From: Antiaris toxicaria | Taxonomy: Eukaryota; Streptophyta; Magnoliopsida; Rosales; Moraceae | Length of the DNA stretch: 64,000 nucleotides | Direction of reading: 5' to 3' | Assembly: GCA_035233585.1 (NCBI GenBank) | Contig: CP141155.1 | Location: 5,680,501 to 5,744,500 of the forward strand | In this document: positions 46,954 to 59,496 of the stretch, piece after piece | Numbering within the stretch: the stretch's first letter is position 1 | Layout: each line of letters begins with the position of its first letter | Program-made: the position numbers and the translations under genes | Notes under the pieces: generated by a model | Told to the model about the DNA's origin: nothing | What the model saw: only the letters and a program-made list of their open reading frames with translations | The model's database searches: none

Positions 46954-49836
46954 AATGTTCTGTGTGTTTGTTCTGATAGGAATATAAAACTGCTTTTGCA
47001 GCTTTATTTATTTATTTACTTTAATATAAAAAGAAATAAATAGTATTGATCACTTGATGCAAAATAAGAACAAGGGTTGAAGGATGTAAGGTTAATGAAT
47101 AAATTTAATTTATCTCTGATACAGAGACTTCTTTCTTATTCGTTGAGTTTACGTAATGGGATTTTTTATTTTTTATTTTTCAAATGGATATTTTGTAATT
47201 GATAATGATCGTACTGTCATTTGGACAATTTCATATATATATATATATATAATTACAGAGCTAAGCAAAACAGCTAAGCGCATAATATTTATAAGCACCG
47301 AAAGAAACAAAAGATAACAAAGTAACAAAAAACGACACAAACCGTAAAAGACAACAATCTGAAAATGACAAAAAATTGTAAATTACAAACAGCTAGAATC
47401 ATTCTCTAAATGAAAAAAATACTAGAATCATTCTCTTTTAACTGTCCATCATTTGCTAGTTTTTGCTTTTACCATTTGTTTCTATTTTTATTTTCTTGTT
47501 TTTTATTAAAAACAATACAAAACTCCAAATTATTTTTTTATTATTTATTACAAACATACTTATATTTTTTTTTATTATTTATTACAAACAAACCATTACA
47601 TATTTTACATGTCATAATAAATAAAATTTTGATTTTAAAAAAAAATAAGGAAAACAAATTTTGAAGCCATACAAAATTTAATGGCGGCCACTTGATTAAT
47701 TCATTTTTCTTTTTGGGGGGCAATCGTTGCCACTGCATTTGTATTTGTACATATGCGGAAAAAAATTGGAAGTTGTAGATGACTTCATGCATGAAACTAC
47801 GTTTAAAATTTTCCTGTTTATTTATTTATATGAAACCAAGTTTTATGTTTTGTAACTATTTTATGTATGACCACATTTAAATTAAAAAAAATATCGTAGT
47901 TCAATATTATATAAACCAAACACTGAAAAAAAAAAAAGAAAAGAAAAACTTGTATGCTCCTTCCAAATTAAAAAAATAAATCACAAAATACTGTAACACA
48001 ACATTACATATGAGCAGACAAAGAAGAAAAATAAATAGTTTAGTTGTGATGACTTTTTTGAACTATTAAAAGGCACTACTGAAAAGCACATGCTATGCGC
48101 ATGTTGAGTTAGTGAGTTCCTTGCTTGCTTTATTCTAACCATCATTTTTTAGTCAAGATTGAGAAGGAAAAAGACATTGAAAAGGAACACATTTGAGAAA
48201 ATAATTCTAACAAAGAAAATTAGAAATAAAAAATATTGATTTAGGTCACATAATGACCAAAAAGAAGAAAGAAAAGAGAAGGGGGAACAAAGAAGAATCA
48301 AAATCAGCGTTTCGGCCGTTTTGGTTGAAAAACTGTGAATAGTTCCATATTGGCGCACATTATATATGTAAAGATAAAAACGAATAATTCAAAATTTGAA
48401 ATTTAATAGTTAAAGAATGAAGGTAAGAAGAACATTTTAGGCGTGGGAAGGAATAATATTCTTGTAATAAATAACAAAAAAGAAATAGGTTTTTGTTGCA
48501 TTTGTTTTAAGAAAATAAGATGACAAATCGCAGAATAAGATAGACTATTAGTTAAACAAGAAAATTAGACAATAGATTTGAAACAAAAGAACTTGGAAAT
48601 GATTTCCATATTCTCAGGTCGACACTGACGAGCGCCCCCTATTGAGACTGCCACCAACCATGCGCCCACGAATAAAAAATCGGAAAGATGAGTGAAGAGG
48701 ACCGAGGAAAGTCAGGAACCAAATTAAGACAACGACAAACAATGTCAGTCTCTGGTCAATAAGTCAATAATGTGTAATCTTCCTTGGCGTGACATATGCA
48801 CAATATATCCGATACGGCACCACGAAACTACTAGTAGATTAGTAGTCTCCTTTGAAGCTACGCTGTTCTGTAGTCCTAAGTTTTTATTCCCTTTTGACAT
48901 GTGGTTCCCAAAAAGCATATGACTTACTAGTGCATCTGCCCATACTAAATTTTGAAATTTGGGTTAAAAAAATAAATTTCTCTGTTAGATTGTGAATTTA
49001 TTGTATTTCTTTAAGCAATGAAGCTCTTGAATTGTTTTTATTTGCGGATTAAGTACTATTTTTCCTTAAGTTAATTTATGAGATGAGTTCTATGTAAGTT
49101 AATTTAAAATGATATCAAGACAGATTTTACAGATGAATTTGGACCCAAACCCATTTAGTTGACATGATAAGTAGAAGGGATGTGTTAGATTGTGAATTTG
49201 TCTTAGTTCATTAAATTATTGACTTGTTATGATGTTTATATCCTCTTTCATTGAATTAACTACTTTGATGAATTCTACCCAAGTTTATTAAATACTCACT
49301 AATTGAATGACTTTTTAATATAAATCAAATTTACTATATGTCGAATTTGATGGAAAATTTCCCACCAAATATAACATTTGATTTTTATTTTTATTTTTTT
49401 AGTCATCTCGCATTTTTTTTATCTATTCTTACAATAGTCTTGTCATTGTTTTAAATACTAAAATATTTTAGTTTTATAAATTTCAAAGTTTAATGATAAT
49501 GAAAAGATATAAATATAGTATTAGAAATATTATTGTAAACGGCGTATAATATCAAAACATGTTATTCTCACGTTTTTCTATAGTAAATATAGCATTAGTA
49601 TTAGTTTGTACACATGTATTTATATGTATATATTGGTGATAGTTTTTACGCACAACCAAACGAATATCAAAAGTTGACATTTAGATATTAGTCCAACTAA
49701 AGTTCAAGTTGACGTGCTAATTCGCAAGGGCTGTCCATCGTTGAAATATCTTTATATTGATTGTTATTTCAATGTTGAAGTATGTACTAAGATAAACATA
49801 TAATTCAGTTATGATTTTAATTAAGATGGAAGTTAA
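46954..49836. other. Type I downstream spacer, unit 3, with two deletion junctions
   Basis: Bases 46954-48450 match the first intra-unit repeat of unit 2, and from about 48520 the sequence matches the second, so the part between is gone. Near 49757 the sequence switches from the distal type II promoter (matches 30460) to the LTR remainder (matches 37590), removing the whole type II gene. No gene is seen. Confidence 0.7.
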
Positions 49837-50203
49837 TGAGACATTTGATAAACGTATTGCATTCGTATTGCGTTTGAACACTACACATTGAATGTATTTT
49901 GTATTTAGATGAAAAATATTTACTTTATATTTGAATATAATGTGTGTTTAGATGAAAAGTATTTAAATTATATTTTAGAATTGAAAAGTTGATATGATTA
50001 GTAAAGTAGATAGAAAAAGTGAAATAGAGAGAGAATATGATGTGAATGGAAAAAAAAATTATTTTTAAAATATTTTAGAATAGTAAATGTATTTAAAGTG
50101 CTATTGAAAAATATTATATTTGAATGTAAAACTTTTACATTTGAATGAAAATTATATTACGTTTAAATGTAATTCGAACGTAAAACTATAAACAAACACA
50201 TCA
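49837..50203. mobile_element. Tourist-like MITE, 367 bp, unit 3 only
   Basis: Flanked by TAA on both sides (49834-49836, 50204-50206). The left end TGAGACATTTGATAAACG is related to the inverted end of the MITE at 58116-58421. The interior has repeated AAAATATT and AATGTA words. Units 1 and 2 have the uninterrupted target (GAAGTTAAATAATATA). Confidence 0.6.
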
Positions 50204-50339
50204 TAAAAAATATTAAAGTTTTATTAAATAAGTTTCGTTTTAATTTTTTTTAATTATGCTTAAATTTTAAATATTAAATTTAAATAAAGATAAACTGAAA
50301 TAAGTAACATTGAGAACCTATGTGAATCAGTCATATTAC

Positions 50340-50484
50340 AGGCGGTGTTGGTATAGTAATTTGAGGGTTTTGACTGAGTTGTCTGTTCACTTCCTCGTTT
50401 TTTCCTGTAGGTTTGTTTGTCGCTTTTGTTTGCTTTTTTCAACGAAGTTCCTTTTTGGGGGGGGGGGGGGGGGGGGGGGGGGGG
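50340..50484 (+). mobile_element. LINE 3' end with a poly-G instead of poly-A tail (unit 3)
   Basis: Collinear with 16103-16258 and 37769-37930 up to CCTTTTT, after which 28 G (50457-50484) stand where the other units have the A-tail. The target duplication AAGGTTATCAATTTT follows directly. The rest of the LINE is lost in this unit. Confidence 0.65.
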
Positions 50485-50987
50485 AAGGTTATCAATTTTA
50501 AAATGATAATAAACTCAAAAAACGACATCAACTTCAGAACTGACAATATAATGAGAAGGAAACTAATATTTACAACAAATTATTAAAATAAAATCCGTTA
50601 ACGATAATAATAATAATTTTTTACACCCACGGTTTATACAAAATAATGGACATCTTTTTCAAAAAAAAAAAAAACTAAAAATTCAAACAATCTCATGGCA
50701 ACAAAACTCAAACAACATAAAGTGAAAAACTACAAATTCAAACAATCTCGTAACAACTAATTCAAAAAGTAGAAAGTGAAAAAGGACAACAAACTAAGAC
50801 CACCCGGTCACACCCACGCAGAGACACAAATAATTGGACGACAACAAACTACAGGACGACAACAACCCTTAAAGTAACAATGTACTTTATTGTCACTAAA
50901 AAAAGGAAATAAAAAAACAACAACAACAATAACAGCATACGAAGGTAGAAAACGACAAAAATATAAAAAACAGCACTAGGGACGAGA

Positions 50988-51025
<38 letters not shown>

Positions 51026-51674
51026 TAACGACAGAAACCGATAACGACAACGATCTTAGAAACATCGGACAATGCAAAAAGGAAAAGAATCAAGAAGCTA
51101 CAGTAAACGAAAATAATGAAATAGAATTAGCGACGACAACAACACGATAAAGACAATGAAAACTGGAACTAAGCAAAAAATCTTGTAACTTATCCCAAAA
51201 AAAAAAAACAAAATAAAAACAAAGTAAACAATCTTGTAAAAAACGACAAACGAAAATAAAGAATACCAAACTATAAAACTACACTAACTAATTATGGGGA
51301 TCAATATCATATATGACCAAACGTAAAAATAAGGCTGCAAACGATGTCATTATTCTTAAAGAACAAGTAGATCGAAAGAAGCGCATAATGGCAACTGGGA
51401 GATGCCACGTCAAATTACAAGAAAAAGACATGAGAAAAATAGAACTACATATGTCAATAAAATAGAGATAGACATAAATTCTGTAATAAATAGATTCATT
51501 CTTGGAAACATATATATATAGATGAACACATAAAATTTATATGCTTTTAAGAACATCTAAAATTGAGGAAAGAATAAAAATTTTCTTTTTTGGAATCAAA
51601 AATTTCAATTAAGCTTTATATTTTATTGCTTGTCGTTGAATCTAATTTCAGCACAAACACTAATGTTCCATTTG
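50485..51674. other. GACAAC-rich spacer, unit 3
   Basis: Collinear with 16272-17229. It contains a GA microsatellite at 50992-51020. No gene is seen. Confidence 0.6.
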
Positions 51675-51815
51675 ATTCTAGGTATGGGTTCTTATTGGAC
51701 TGCTTTGTTTCATTTGATTACCTTTGCTTATTCTAAAGTGTTATTGTTTTTAGGATCTGAATCTATTATTCATTCAATAGAAACTGCCATTTGGATATTC
51801 TCCAGATAATAACCA
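51675..51815 (+). pseudogene. Plastid ndhF-derived fragment (unit 3)
   Basis: The frame reads MGSYWTALFHLITFAYSKVL then LFLGSESIIHSIET, closest to NdhF at its left end. A small indel near 51788 then shifts it out of frame, although IFSR text shows the continuing DNA similarity. It is the same insertion as in units 1 and 2. Confidence 0.65.
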
Positions 51816-52261
51816 AAATAAGCATTTCCCTTCACTTTCTTCTTTACTTTAAATAATAATAATAATAATAAGCATGTTTTTCTTTCTTCCACTCTCAGTT
51901 ATTACAAGAAACCTACGCGCAAATCCGAATAATTCCAGCTTTAAACCTTCATTAATAGTATTATAACCTAAAGCTTACATATTATAATAATTTTTGGATT
52001 TGACTTCAGATTCATAATTAAACTTCAATCTTCATCCCACATGCTTACAAGTGACCATATCATCATCCTTAAATTAGGCAGAAAGTTCCTAATTAAACTC
52101 CCAACTCTGTTGGAATGGTTGATGTAAATATTTTATTTTCAAATTTTAAAGCACCTATGTATGAGATTTTTTTTCTAAAGTTATTTTGTATTTGGATCCC
52201 AAGAAGAACAAATTTTCATGAGTTGGCTCCAGGAAGAATAATAATCATCCACCAAGCAATT

Positions 52262-53185
52262 TGGAATGAGTAAGATCTGGAGTAGACAGGATTTAGATGT
52301 GGTTTCAGAATCTAAATAAACTGTTTGTTTGGGTTATGCGATTTAGAATCAGAGTCATTACTAATCTCATTTATGTATTTAGTTAAACCCAAAATTCATA
52401 TTTAACTATATTTTACTCACATACTTTGATATTAGCTTTTGTTGCAATTTCTTTTGTTACAATAGAAACAAAATATATATTTTTTTTTACATAAAAAGGG
52501 CTTATTTTGGGAATTTTTGTTTTTATATAAATGCCTACTTTTGGCATATTTGTTCCCAAGAATGGTGACTAGCTAAGTAGAATTCATTGAAGTTAGAAAA
52601 ACAAAATCAGCCAAACGGTATTAGAAACACAATCAATGGGACAGGAAAACATAAAAATAATTATAAAAAAAAAAAGTTGAAGCAATTTTCATCCACGGTC
52701 ATGAACACCGATGATGGCCGCATCAAGGCAACTGCCATACCTTAGGGAAGAGGACAAGGCGGAGGCAGAGAGAGGAGGACAAAGCGATGCGTGGATGATG
52801 ACATGAACATGAAGAACAACATGAAGAAAGTGGCAGAGCAAGAAAAGATATATATATATCTATTTTTTTTTTTTTCAGTAGACATGAATAAAACAAAAAA
52901 TTTGAACGAAAAATACAATGTTAAAAAATTTGAACATTGTTTATTTGTATCTATTTTTTTTTAAATAAACTAAGCTTATAATAGAATTTAATTCAGTTTT
53001 AAAGTTTTGAGTCAAAAAAATTTGTGAAAATAGATAGTAGATTAGTTGATTTTCATTTATTTGAGATAATAAATTTAAAATGCGGGACTTAGAAATCAAA
53101 ATCTGAGGTGAAAGTGAAGGATTTTTTAATTATATAAATGTAGTAATTAAAAGAATTTTATTGGCAAATAAGAAAACAAAGTTTA
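52262..53185. other. Spacer following a deleted P450 fragment (unit 3)
   Basis: At 52258-52265 the sequence passes from AAGCAATT, just inside the P450 fragment of the other units, to GGAATGAG, beyond its end, so about 330 bases including the fragment are gone. The rest is collinear with 18150-19070. Confidence 0.6.
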
Positions 53186-55023
53186 TCTAACTATATAAAA
53201 AGAGCGAATGTAATCTTCATTGTTCGTTTTGGTCGTCAAAAACGCAAACAATGGTTGCGTTTCGGTGTTTCGCTCCTCTTTTTCTTTTTTTTCCCCCCTT
53301 TCTTTTTAGCCACATATCCCACTTGACACTTGCTTCTTCTTTATGAGCCACATATTCTGTCAGGCTTTTCAGGCTTCAAGCAAATCATGTGGATTGAAGG
53401 CCCACCATAATCGAGCATGCCGTCGGTTTAGTTCAAAACTTGTTCACTCTACACAATAAATGGACATGCATGTCAATAAGTATTAATAATAACTTTTTTT
53501 TTTTACTAAATAATGTTTTAACTTATCAGGAGCAAAATCTTAATACCACATAAATTAAAGATTCACCATAGACTTAATAATTACAAAATTATGAATGCAA
53601 AATAATTGACAAAATATAACTTAATAATTTGTTTATTGAGAAAATTTAGAGTTTATAAAAGTGAAATCTGAATTACAAAATATAGATGTGAGTGTAGGCT
53701 TTTTTATTTTTTTGAAAAATTATATTTTTATATTTAATGTAGTATACGTGTTATTACGTATTTAAATGGGTGTTAACATAATTTATTTTAGATAAATATA
53801 ATAAAGATAAGATATAATTGAATTGGGATATTTATATCTAATGAGTGTAAATATAATTAATTTTTAGATAAATATATTACCCTAACAGCGAGTGAAAAAA
53901 GGGGAGAGAAAATCCACAAAGCTTGAAGTCATAAATCAACGTCATTAAAGGAGGGAACAGAAAGTGTGTTAAAGAACTAACAATACAAAATAAATAAATA
54001 ACTCTAGGATATAACAACCTTATGTTTAACTTTAATTCCATCAAATCATAAACAAAAGTAAGCCTCTAGGGCATCTCGAATTAGTATTCCATGTGGTTTG
54101 ACAAAGGAATTTTTAAATTTTTTTTTTAGTGCAATCTAGCATTGAAAGTCTCAATTTATTTATTTTATTTTTTTTTGGGAAATTATCATAATTTTGATTC
54201 GATGTGATGTACAAAGCAATGAGGGTTGGAGGTACAGATACTTTATTGGTATAATTATAATTTTGATATGGATATAGTAATTTTTGTGTGATTACAAGCT
54301 ATCTTGATCCATGAGAAAGTAAACTAATTGATCCATGAGAAATTAAACTAAAATGTGACATTGTACTAGAGTTGGAGTGATAAAGCAAGAGATAAGATGA
54401 ATATTGCTAACATTTATTTTGAAAAATGCTTTGAATAACAAATAGAACAAAAAAATCTATGATTAAATAAAGAAAAATTGTTACTTAAATATGATAAATT
54501 GACAATTCTCTTTCCATGAGAAAATTAATGTGATTACATTAGCAAATAAACCTAAAGAGTGTCTTAGGGAGCATTCAAGAGAATATTTCTGACATTTCCT
54601 TTCTTTAACCTACCATAGTCCCTTATCCTCGTATTTTTAAACCTTTTTATTTTCCTTTTTTATTTTCTTTCCATAAAAAGTTCAACTTTCATCGTTATCT
54701 ATCATAGATATATATTTTTTTAATAAATCTTCAGTCTCAACTTTCTCGTTAGAAATTTTATTTTATTTTTGTTTGTGATCAAATTTGATTTCTGATTATG
54801 CTACAAGTATTCTTTCAATTTTTCATGATTAAATTTGTGCAATGAGTGTGTATGTGTGTTTTTTTTTTTTTTTAACTTAGACTATTATTAATGTATTTTA
54901 TTGTTTAGTCCGAAAGTAAAATTTTTTTATTTTTTTTTCTTTTTGTAAATTATTTTCCATTTTCTATATTATGAAAGTTTTTAATTACTACCCAATACAT
55001 GCATCGTGCGTGCTTGAACTAGT
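53186..55023 (+). mobile_element. Non-autonomous Helitron, 1838 bp
   Basis: It starts TCTAACTATATAAAAAGAG, a typical Helitron 5' end, and ends CTAGT at 55019-55023, preceded by a short GC-rich segment GCATCGTGCGTGC able to form the usual terminal hairpin. It lies between A and T with no target duplication, as expected. Units 1 and 2 lack it. No Rep or helicase frame is present. It ends 587 bases before the TATA box of the downstream type III gene. Confidence 0.8.
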
Positions 55024-55599
55024 TTTTGTTATAAGAGGGAAAACCTGTGGAAAATCGTTGAATATTTTGAAATTTTAAGAAAATAGAGAGAAAAACAAGA
55101 AGGACACATGATCTCCCAGGCCTTACCTACCTCCGCTTGTGGAATAGGAACCTGCTTGGAAAATGACGAACAATTCGCTTGTGTTTGTTTAATTACTTTT
55201 CTTTTCCTTTCTTCCCCCCTTTTATCTTCTAATTTTGAATCAAATCCAACTACATCATTAATAATATGTGGTCAACAGGTCAGTAAAGTGCAAACTTCCT
55301 TGGCGCGACATATCAAATATCCAAGGTATACGCCATCACGAAAATACTTTAATAATAAAATAATAGTCTTCTATGAAGTTACGTTGTTTTGCAGTCCTCA
55401 ATTTTCAATCGTCGTGGCACAGAATCCACAAAAGCAAACAGCTTCTTAGTAAAACGAATAGAATTTCCATGTTGATGTGCTACTTCGCATGGGCTGTCCA
55501 ACGTTGAAATATCTTTACACAAATTGTGAGTAAAATATGTCAATCCCAACAACATGAATTCTTGCACGTTTTTCCTTACTAAGAAATTTTTATCCGCCT

Positions 55600-55747
55600 G
55601 CAATAGTGCTATAAATGCCCACTCATGCATGGCTTATTAACTACACCCCCATATAAGATTCTCTCTTCATCTTCTACTTAACCTACAAACTCTTTACTTA
55701 CCATATTAATTTATTAGTCTTAATTTTAGGCTCTTTCAATCCTATCG
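55600..55747 (+). promoter_or_regulatory. Core promoter and leader of type III gene, unit 3
   Basis: TATAAA at 55610-55615, 133 bases before the ATG. GGTCAAC at 55270-55276 keeps the W-box-like site. Confidence 0.65.
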
Positions 55748-57191
55748 ATGGCGCCTTCCAAAGTCGGTTACGCATCCGATCATGTCACTGACTTTGTCAT
55801 AAACAAGGGCAATGGTGCAAAGGGTCTCTCAGAAACTGGTATCCAAACTATCCCCAAGCAGTATATCCAACCTCTTGAAGAGAGGACCATGAACAAGGTC
55901 ATGGTCGGAGATTCTATTCCGATCATTGATGTCTCCAATTGGGATGACCCTAAAGTGGCGTCGTCCATCTGGGATGCAGCTGAGAAGTGGGGTTTCTTTC
56001 AGATCATCAACCATGGTGTGCCCATCGAAGTGCTCGATAACGTCAAAGAGGCGACACGCCGGTTCTTTGACTTGCCTGCTGAGGAGAAGAACAAGTTTTC
56101 CAAAGAGAATACTGTGTCCAACAATGTTCGGTACATGACCAGCTTTATTCCGGAAGTGGAGAAGGCTTTAGAATGGAAAGATTACCTCAGTTTGTTTTAT
56201 GTTTCTGATGATGAAGCCTCTAAGCTGTGGCCTTCTGCTTGCAAGTAAGAAAAGTTGAAATTTACATATTTATATTATGTTTGACACTTCGTCTAGAAAC
56301 ACTTTTTTGACACTATTCAAAAATTTTTCTATAGTATTTTCTATTACAAAAAGTCAATTAACTTTTCAAACCTATGATCTAATAATCCCTTAATTCGTGC
56401 ATATGCATACTTCTTACTGATAAATGGTAACATAGTGGTTGATCGATTTCATAAAGGTGAAAACGTTGCTAAGTCCCATTTTTTTAACTTACTATAAAAG
56501 AATATAATTAGCTGGTAATCATAAGATTTTGATTGCATTTTTGCATCGATAATTCCCGTAACATGCATACATATAACATGTCAATATCATTCTTTTATTA
56601 TAATCTTTTTTCAGGGATCAAGTGTTGGAATACATGAACAAGAGCGAGAAAGTTGTAAGCCAACTTTTAAGTGTGCTAATGAAGGGGCTAAATGTGACAA
56701 AAATAGATAGTGAAAAAGAGAAGCTTCTTTCAGGTTCAAGGAGGATTAACTTGAATTACTATCCTATTTGTCCAAATCCGGAGCTAACTGTTGGAGTTGG
56801 TCGCCACTCTGATGTCTCCACACTTACTGTTCTTCTTCAAGATGACATTGGTGGGCTTTACGTGCGAGTGGAGGCTAAAGACAGTTGGGTCCATGTCCCA
56901 CCAATAAAGGGATCTCTTGTTATAAACATTGGCGATGCATTGCAAATATTCAGTAATGGACGATACAGAAGCATTGAGCATAGAGTCGCTGCTAATGGTG
57001 AAAGTAACAGAATCTCAGTTCCAATATTTGTGAATCCAAGGCCAACTGATATCATCTCTCCCTTGCCTGAAGTGCTCACCAATACCGGAGAGGAGCCGAT
57101 CTATAAATCAGTTCTTTATTCGGACTATGTCAAGCACTTCTACAGGAAGGCTCACGACGGAAAGCTTACCATTGATTTTGCTAAGAAATAA
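55748..57191 (+). CDS. F6'H: Feruloyl-CoA 6'-hydroxylase-like dioxygenase, type III copy, unit 3 (intact)
   Basis: Exons 55748-56244 and 56615-57191 with a 370-base GT-AG intron splitting codon 166 give 357 residues. The iron triad His230, Asp232, His288, the NYYP segment and RIS are intact. It is the most divergent of the type III proteins: Arg for Cys in EATRRFF, Phe for Tyr in NKFSKEN, Lys for Glu in NVTKID and Lys for Arg in VEAKDS, all outside the recognised catalytic motifs. It should catalyse the same CoA-ester ortho-hydroxylation. The Helitron upstream and the missing type II gene mean its wider context differs from its sisters. Confidence 0.93.
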
Positions 57192-58115
57192 TACGTTTAT
57201 TTATATGTTCTTATTAGAATAGACTTGCTTCTATAAATGATGAAATAAATACACTTTTGATGAAAATTAAGCATGAGTGTCGAAAGATGTAAGGTTAGAC
57301 AGTAAATTTTATTTATTTTATTGAAAATGAATAAATTCTATCCATTTTTGATCCAGAGACATTTCTCGTTCATCCTTGAGTTTATTTACTATAATTACGT
57401 CTAAATTCGAGATTGGGATGTTTTGTATTTATAGTACTGTTGTTTGGAGTATTTCATTTATATACATTTTCATTTATAAGCACACAACTACGCAGACCAA
57501 CTAAGCGCACGGTATATCTAAGTAACCCCAATAAACTAAAGATATCAAAGTTACGGAAAAACGACACAAACTGTGAAAGACAACAATTAAAAAAAATGAC
57601 ACAAAATTGTAAACGACAATGATTTCAGACCAAAAATAAATAAATAAATAAAGAAGCCTTAGAAATGATAAGGATCTAAATCCACGTATCCAAATAACTA
57701 AAATAAGACCGCTTTGTGTGATAACTAATTATTAAATGATTATTGTGATTAATTAATGATGTGATCCTAAATGTAAAAATTAGTTTCATGTCGGTCTTAC
57801 TGAGTATCTGAGTATCTAGGATCAAACTCCCATATACTTCTCTTAAGATTTTCAAAAAATATTTTTCAAAACTACTGTAAATGGAATATGATAAAACGGA
57901 AAATTCAAATTAAAAAAAAAAAAAAATTCAAGCAATGTCTTAACAACAAAAACAATAGAAAGAGAAAAAAATCGACAACAAATTACTTGAACCACACACA
58001 AAAAATATATATATATACATATACATATATATACATGCACACACAAAAATAGTTACATGACAGAGTAAAGGACCCCAACAATCGATAAAATGAAAATATA
58101 CTTAAAAAAAGGTTA
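57192..58115. other. 3' flank of type III gene, unit 3
   Basis: Collinear with 21309-22170 and 43091-43985, including the GACAAC-rich tract at 57560-57620. A TA/CA-rich microsatellite is at 58007-58035. No gene is seen. Confidence 0.65.
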
Positions 58116-58421
58116 GGGGGCATTTGGAGAAAATATTCAATTTTAATTTTACTCAAATACAATACAATTTTATACCAAATACAAATTTTACAACAGTGCT
58201 ACGAAAACAATTACTATTCAAAATATTTTTAAAACAATCACATCAACTTTTCAATTCTAAAATACTTTTTATCCAAACACACATTTCACTCAAATACAAA
58301 ACAAATACTTTTCAACCAAATACAATATTAAAAAACAAATATTTTTCAACCAAATACAATATTTAAAAAACAAATTTTATTCAAATACAATCAAAATACA
58401 ATGCGTTTACCAAACGCCCCC
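58116..58421. mobile_element. Tourist-like MITE, 306 bp, unit 3 only
   Basis: The ends are GGGGGCATTTGG and CCAAACGCCCCC, flanked by a TTA duplication (58113-58115, 58422-58424). Units 1 and 2 read GCTTAATCTC at the same site, a clean empty site. TTA targets and G-rich ends indicate the PIF/Harbinger superfamily. Confidence 0.85.
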
Positions 58422-59496
58422 TTAATCTCTAAATTCCAATATTGCTAAAAAGTAGTCATTTTAGATTTATCTGTTAATAAATAGACAGTATAAATCCTAT
58501 ACTATACAGAGGTTTGATGTCCAAGTTTTAATGCTGTATTTAACAGGTAGCAAAATTATTATCTGTAAATTTTCTCTTATTATATTGCTCAGATTATTGA
58601 ACTATAGTATTGGTGATTTGACATCTTTTATAACCTTTCTTAATTAATCACAATTACCTTTAAATAAAATAATATAACTTTATACTTGGTGATAGATTAT
58701 TAAATTGTCACATCATGCATATCTAATATTTTCTATCGTAAAGCTACTTTATTTTTGCAACATTATTTTATGTGATATTAAATTATCACATCATAAAATC
58801 ATATTAAAACCTTATCATATTCTACTTATTTGTTCATACTATATTCTAATATTACAACAATTCCTTGTAACATTTTAATTTATTTGCCACATCGTCAAAA
58901 ACATATTAGTCATAACTTTACGTTAAAATATAACCTAAGCTTGAAATTACATAGGAAATTTTAGTGAATTTTCAGTATTAATGCAAAAATTTCCTTATTA
59001 AAAGTTTGGTTAAATAAATTTAAATTTATTGGAAAGTTACAATTTACGCCCTAAACTTTAAATTTTGACAATTTGCATCCTGAATTTACAAATCCGTAGC
59101 AATTTCCAACCCATTGGTAAACAATATTGATTTTTTAATGAAAATTGGCTCTTTACTTGCATATAGGCAGTTAATTAAGAGTATACAGTTTTCTTTTTAA
59201 TCAATGTTAATTTGAATTTATATTTATAACAAAGTTAATTCAAATTTTTCAATTTTTATAAAACTTAATTAAAGATCTTAATCTCGATAAATTTAGTTTA
59301 ACATAGACAAAAATGATTATTCATATCATGAGTTAACAACTGATGTATAAATCACAAACCAATTTCCTTCAAAAGATTAATATTATTATTAATGGGGTGT
59401 AAATTACTATACATTTACAAGTTTAAGATATAAATTATCAAATTAAAAAATTCATGTGCAAATTGTAACCTTTAGATAAGTTTATGGTGTACTTAT
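58422..59496 (+). repeat. Type III downstream spacer, unit 3
   Basis: Collinear with 43990-45080 and, for its second half, 1739-2200. It is cut off by the LTR at 59497. No gene is seen. Confidence 0.7.
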
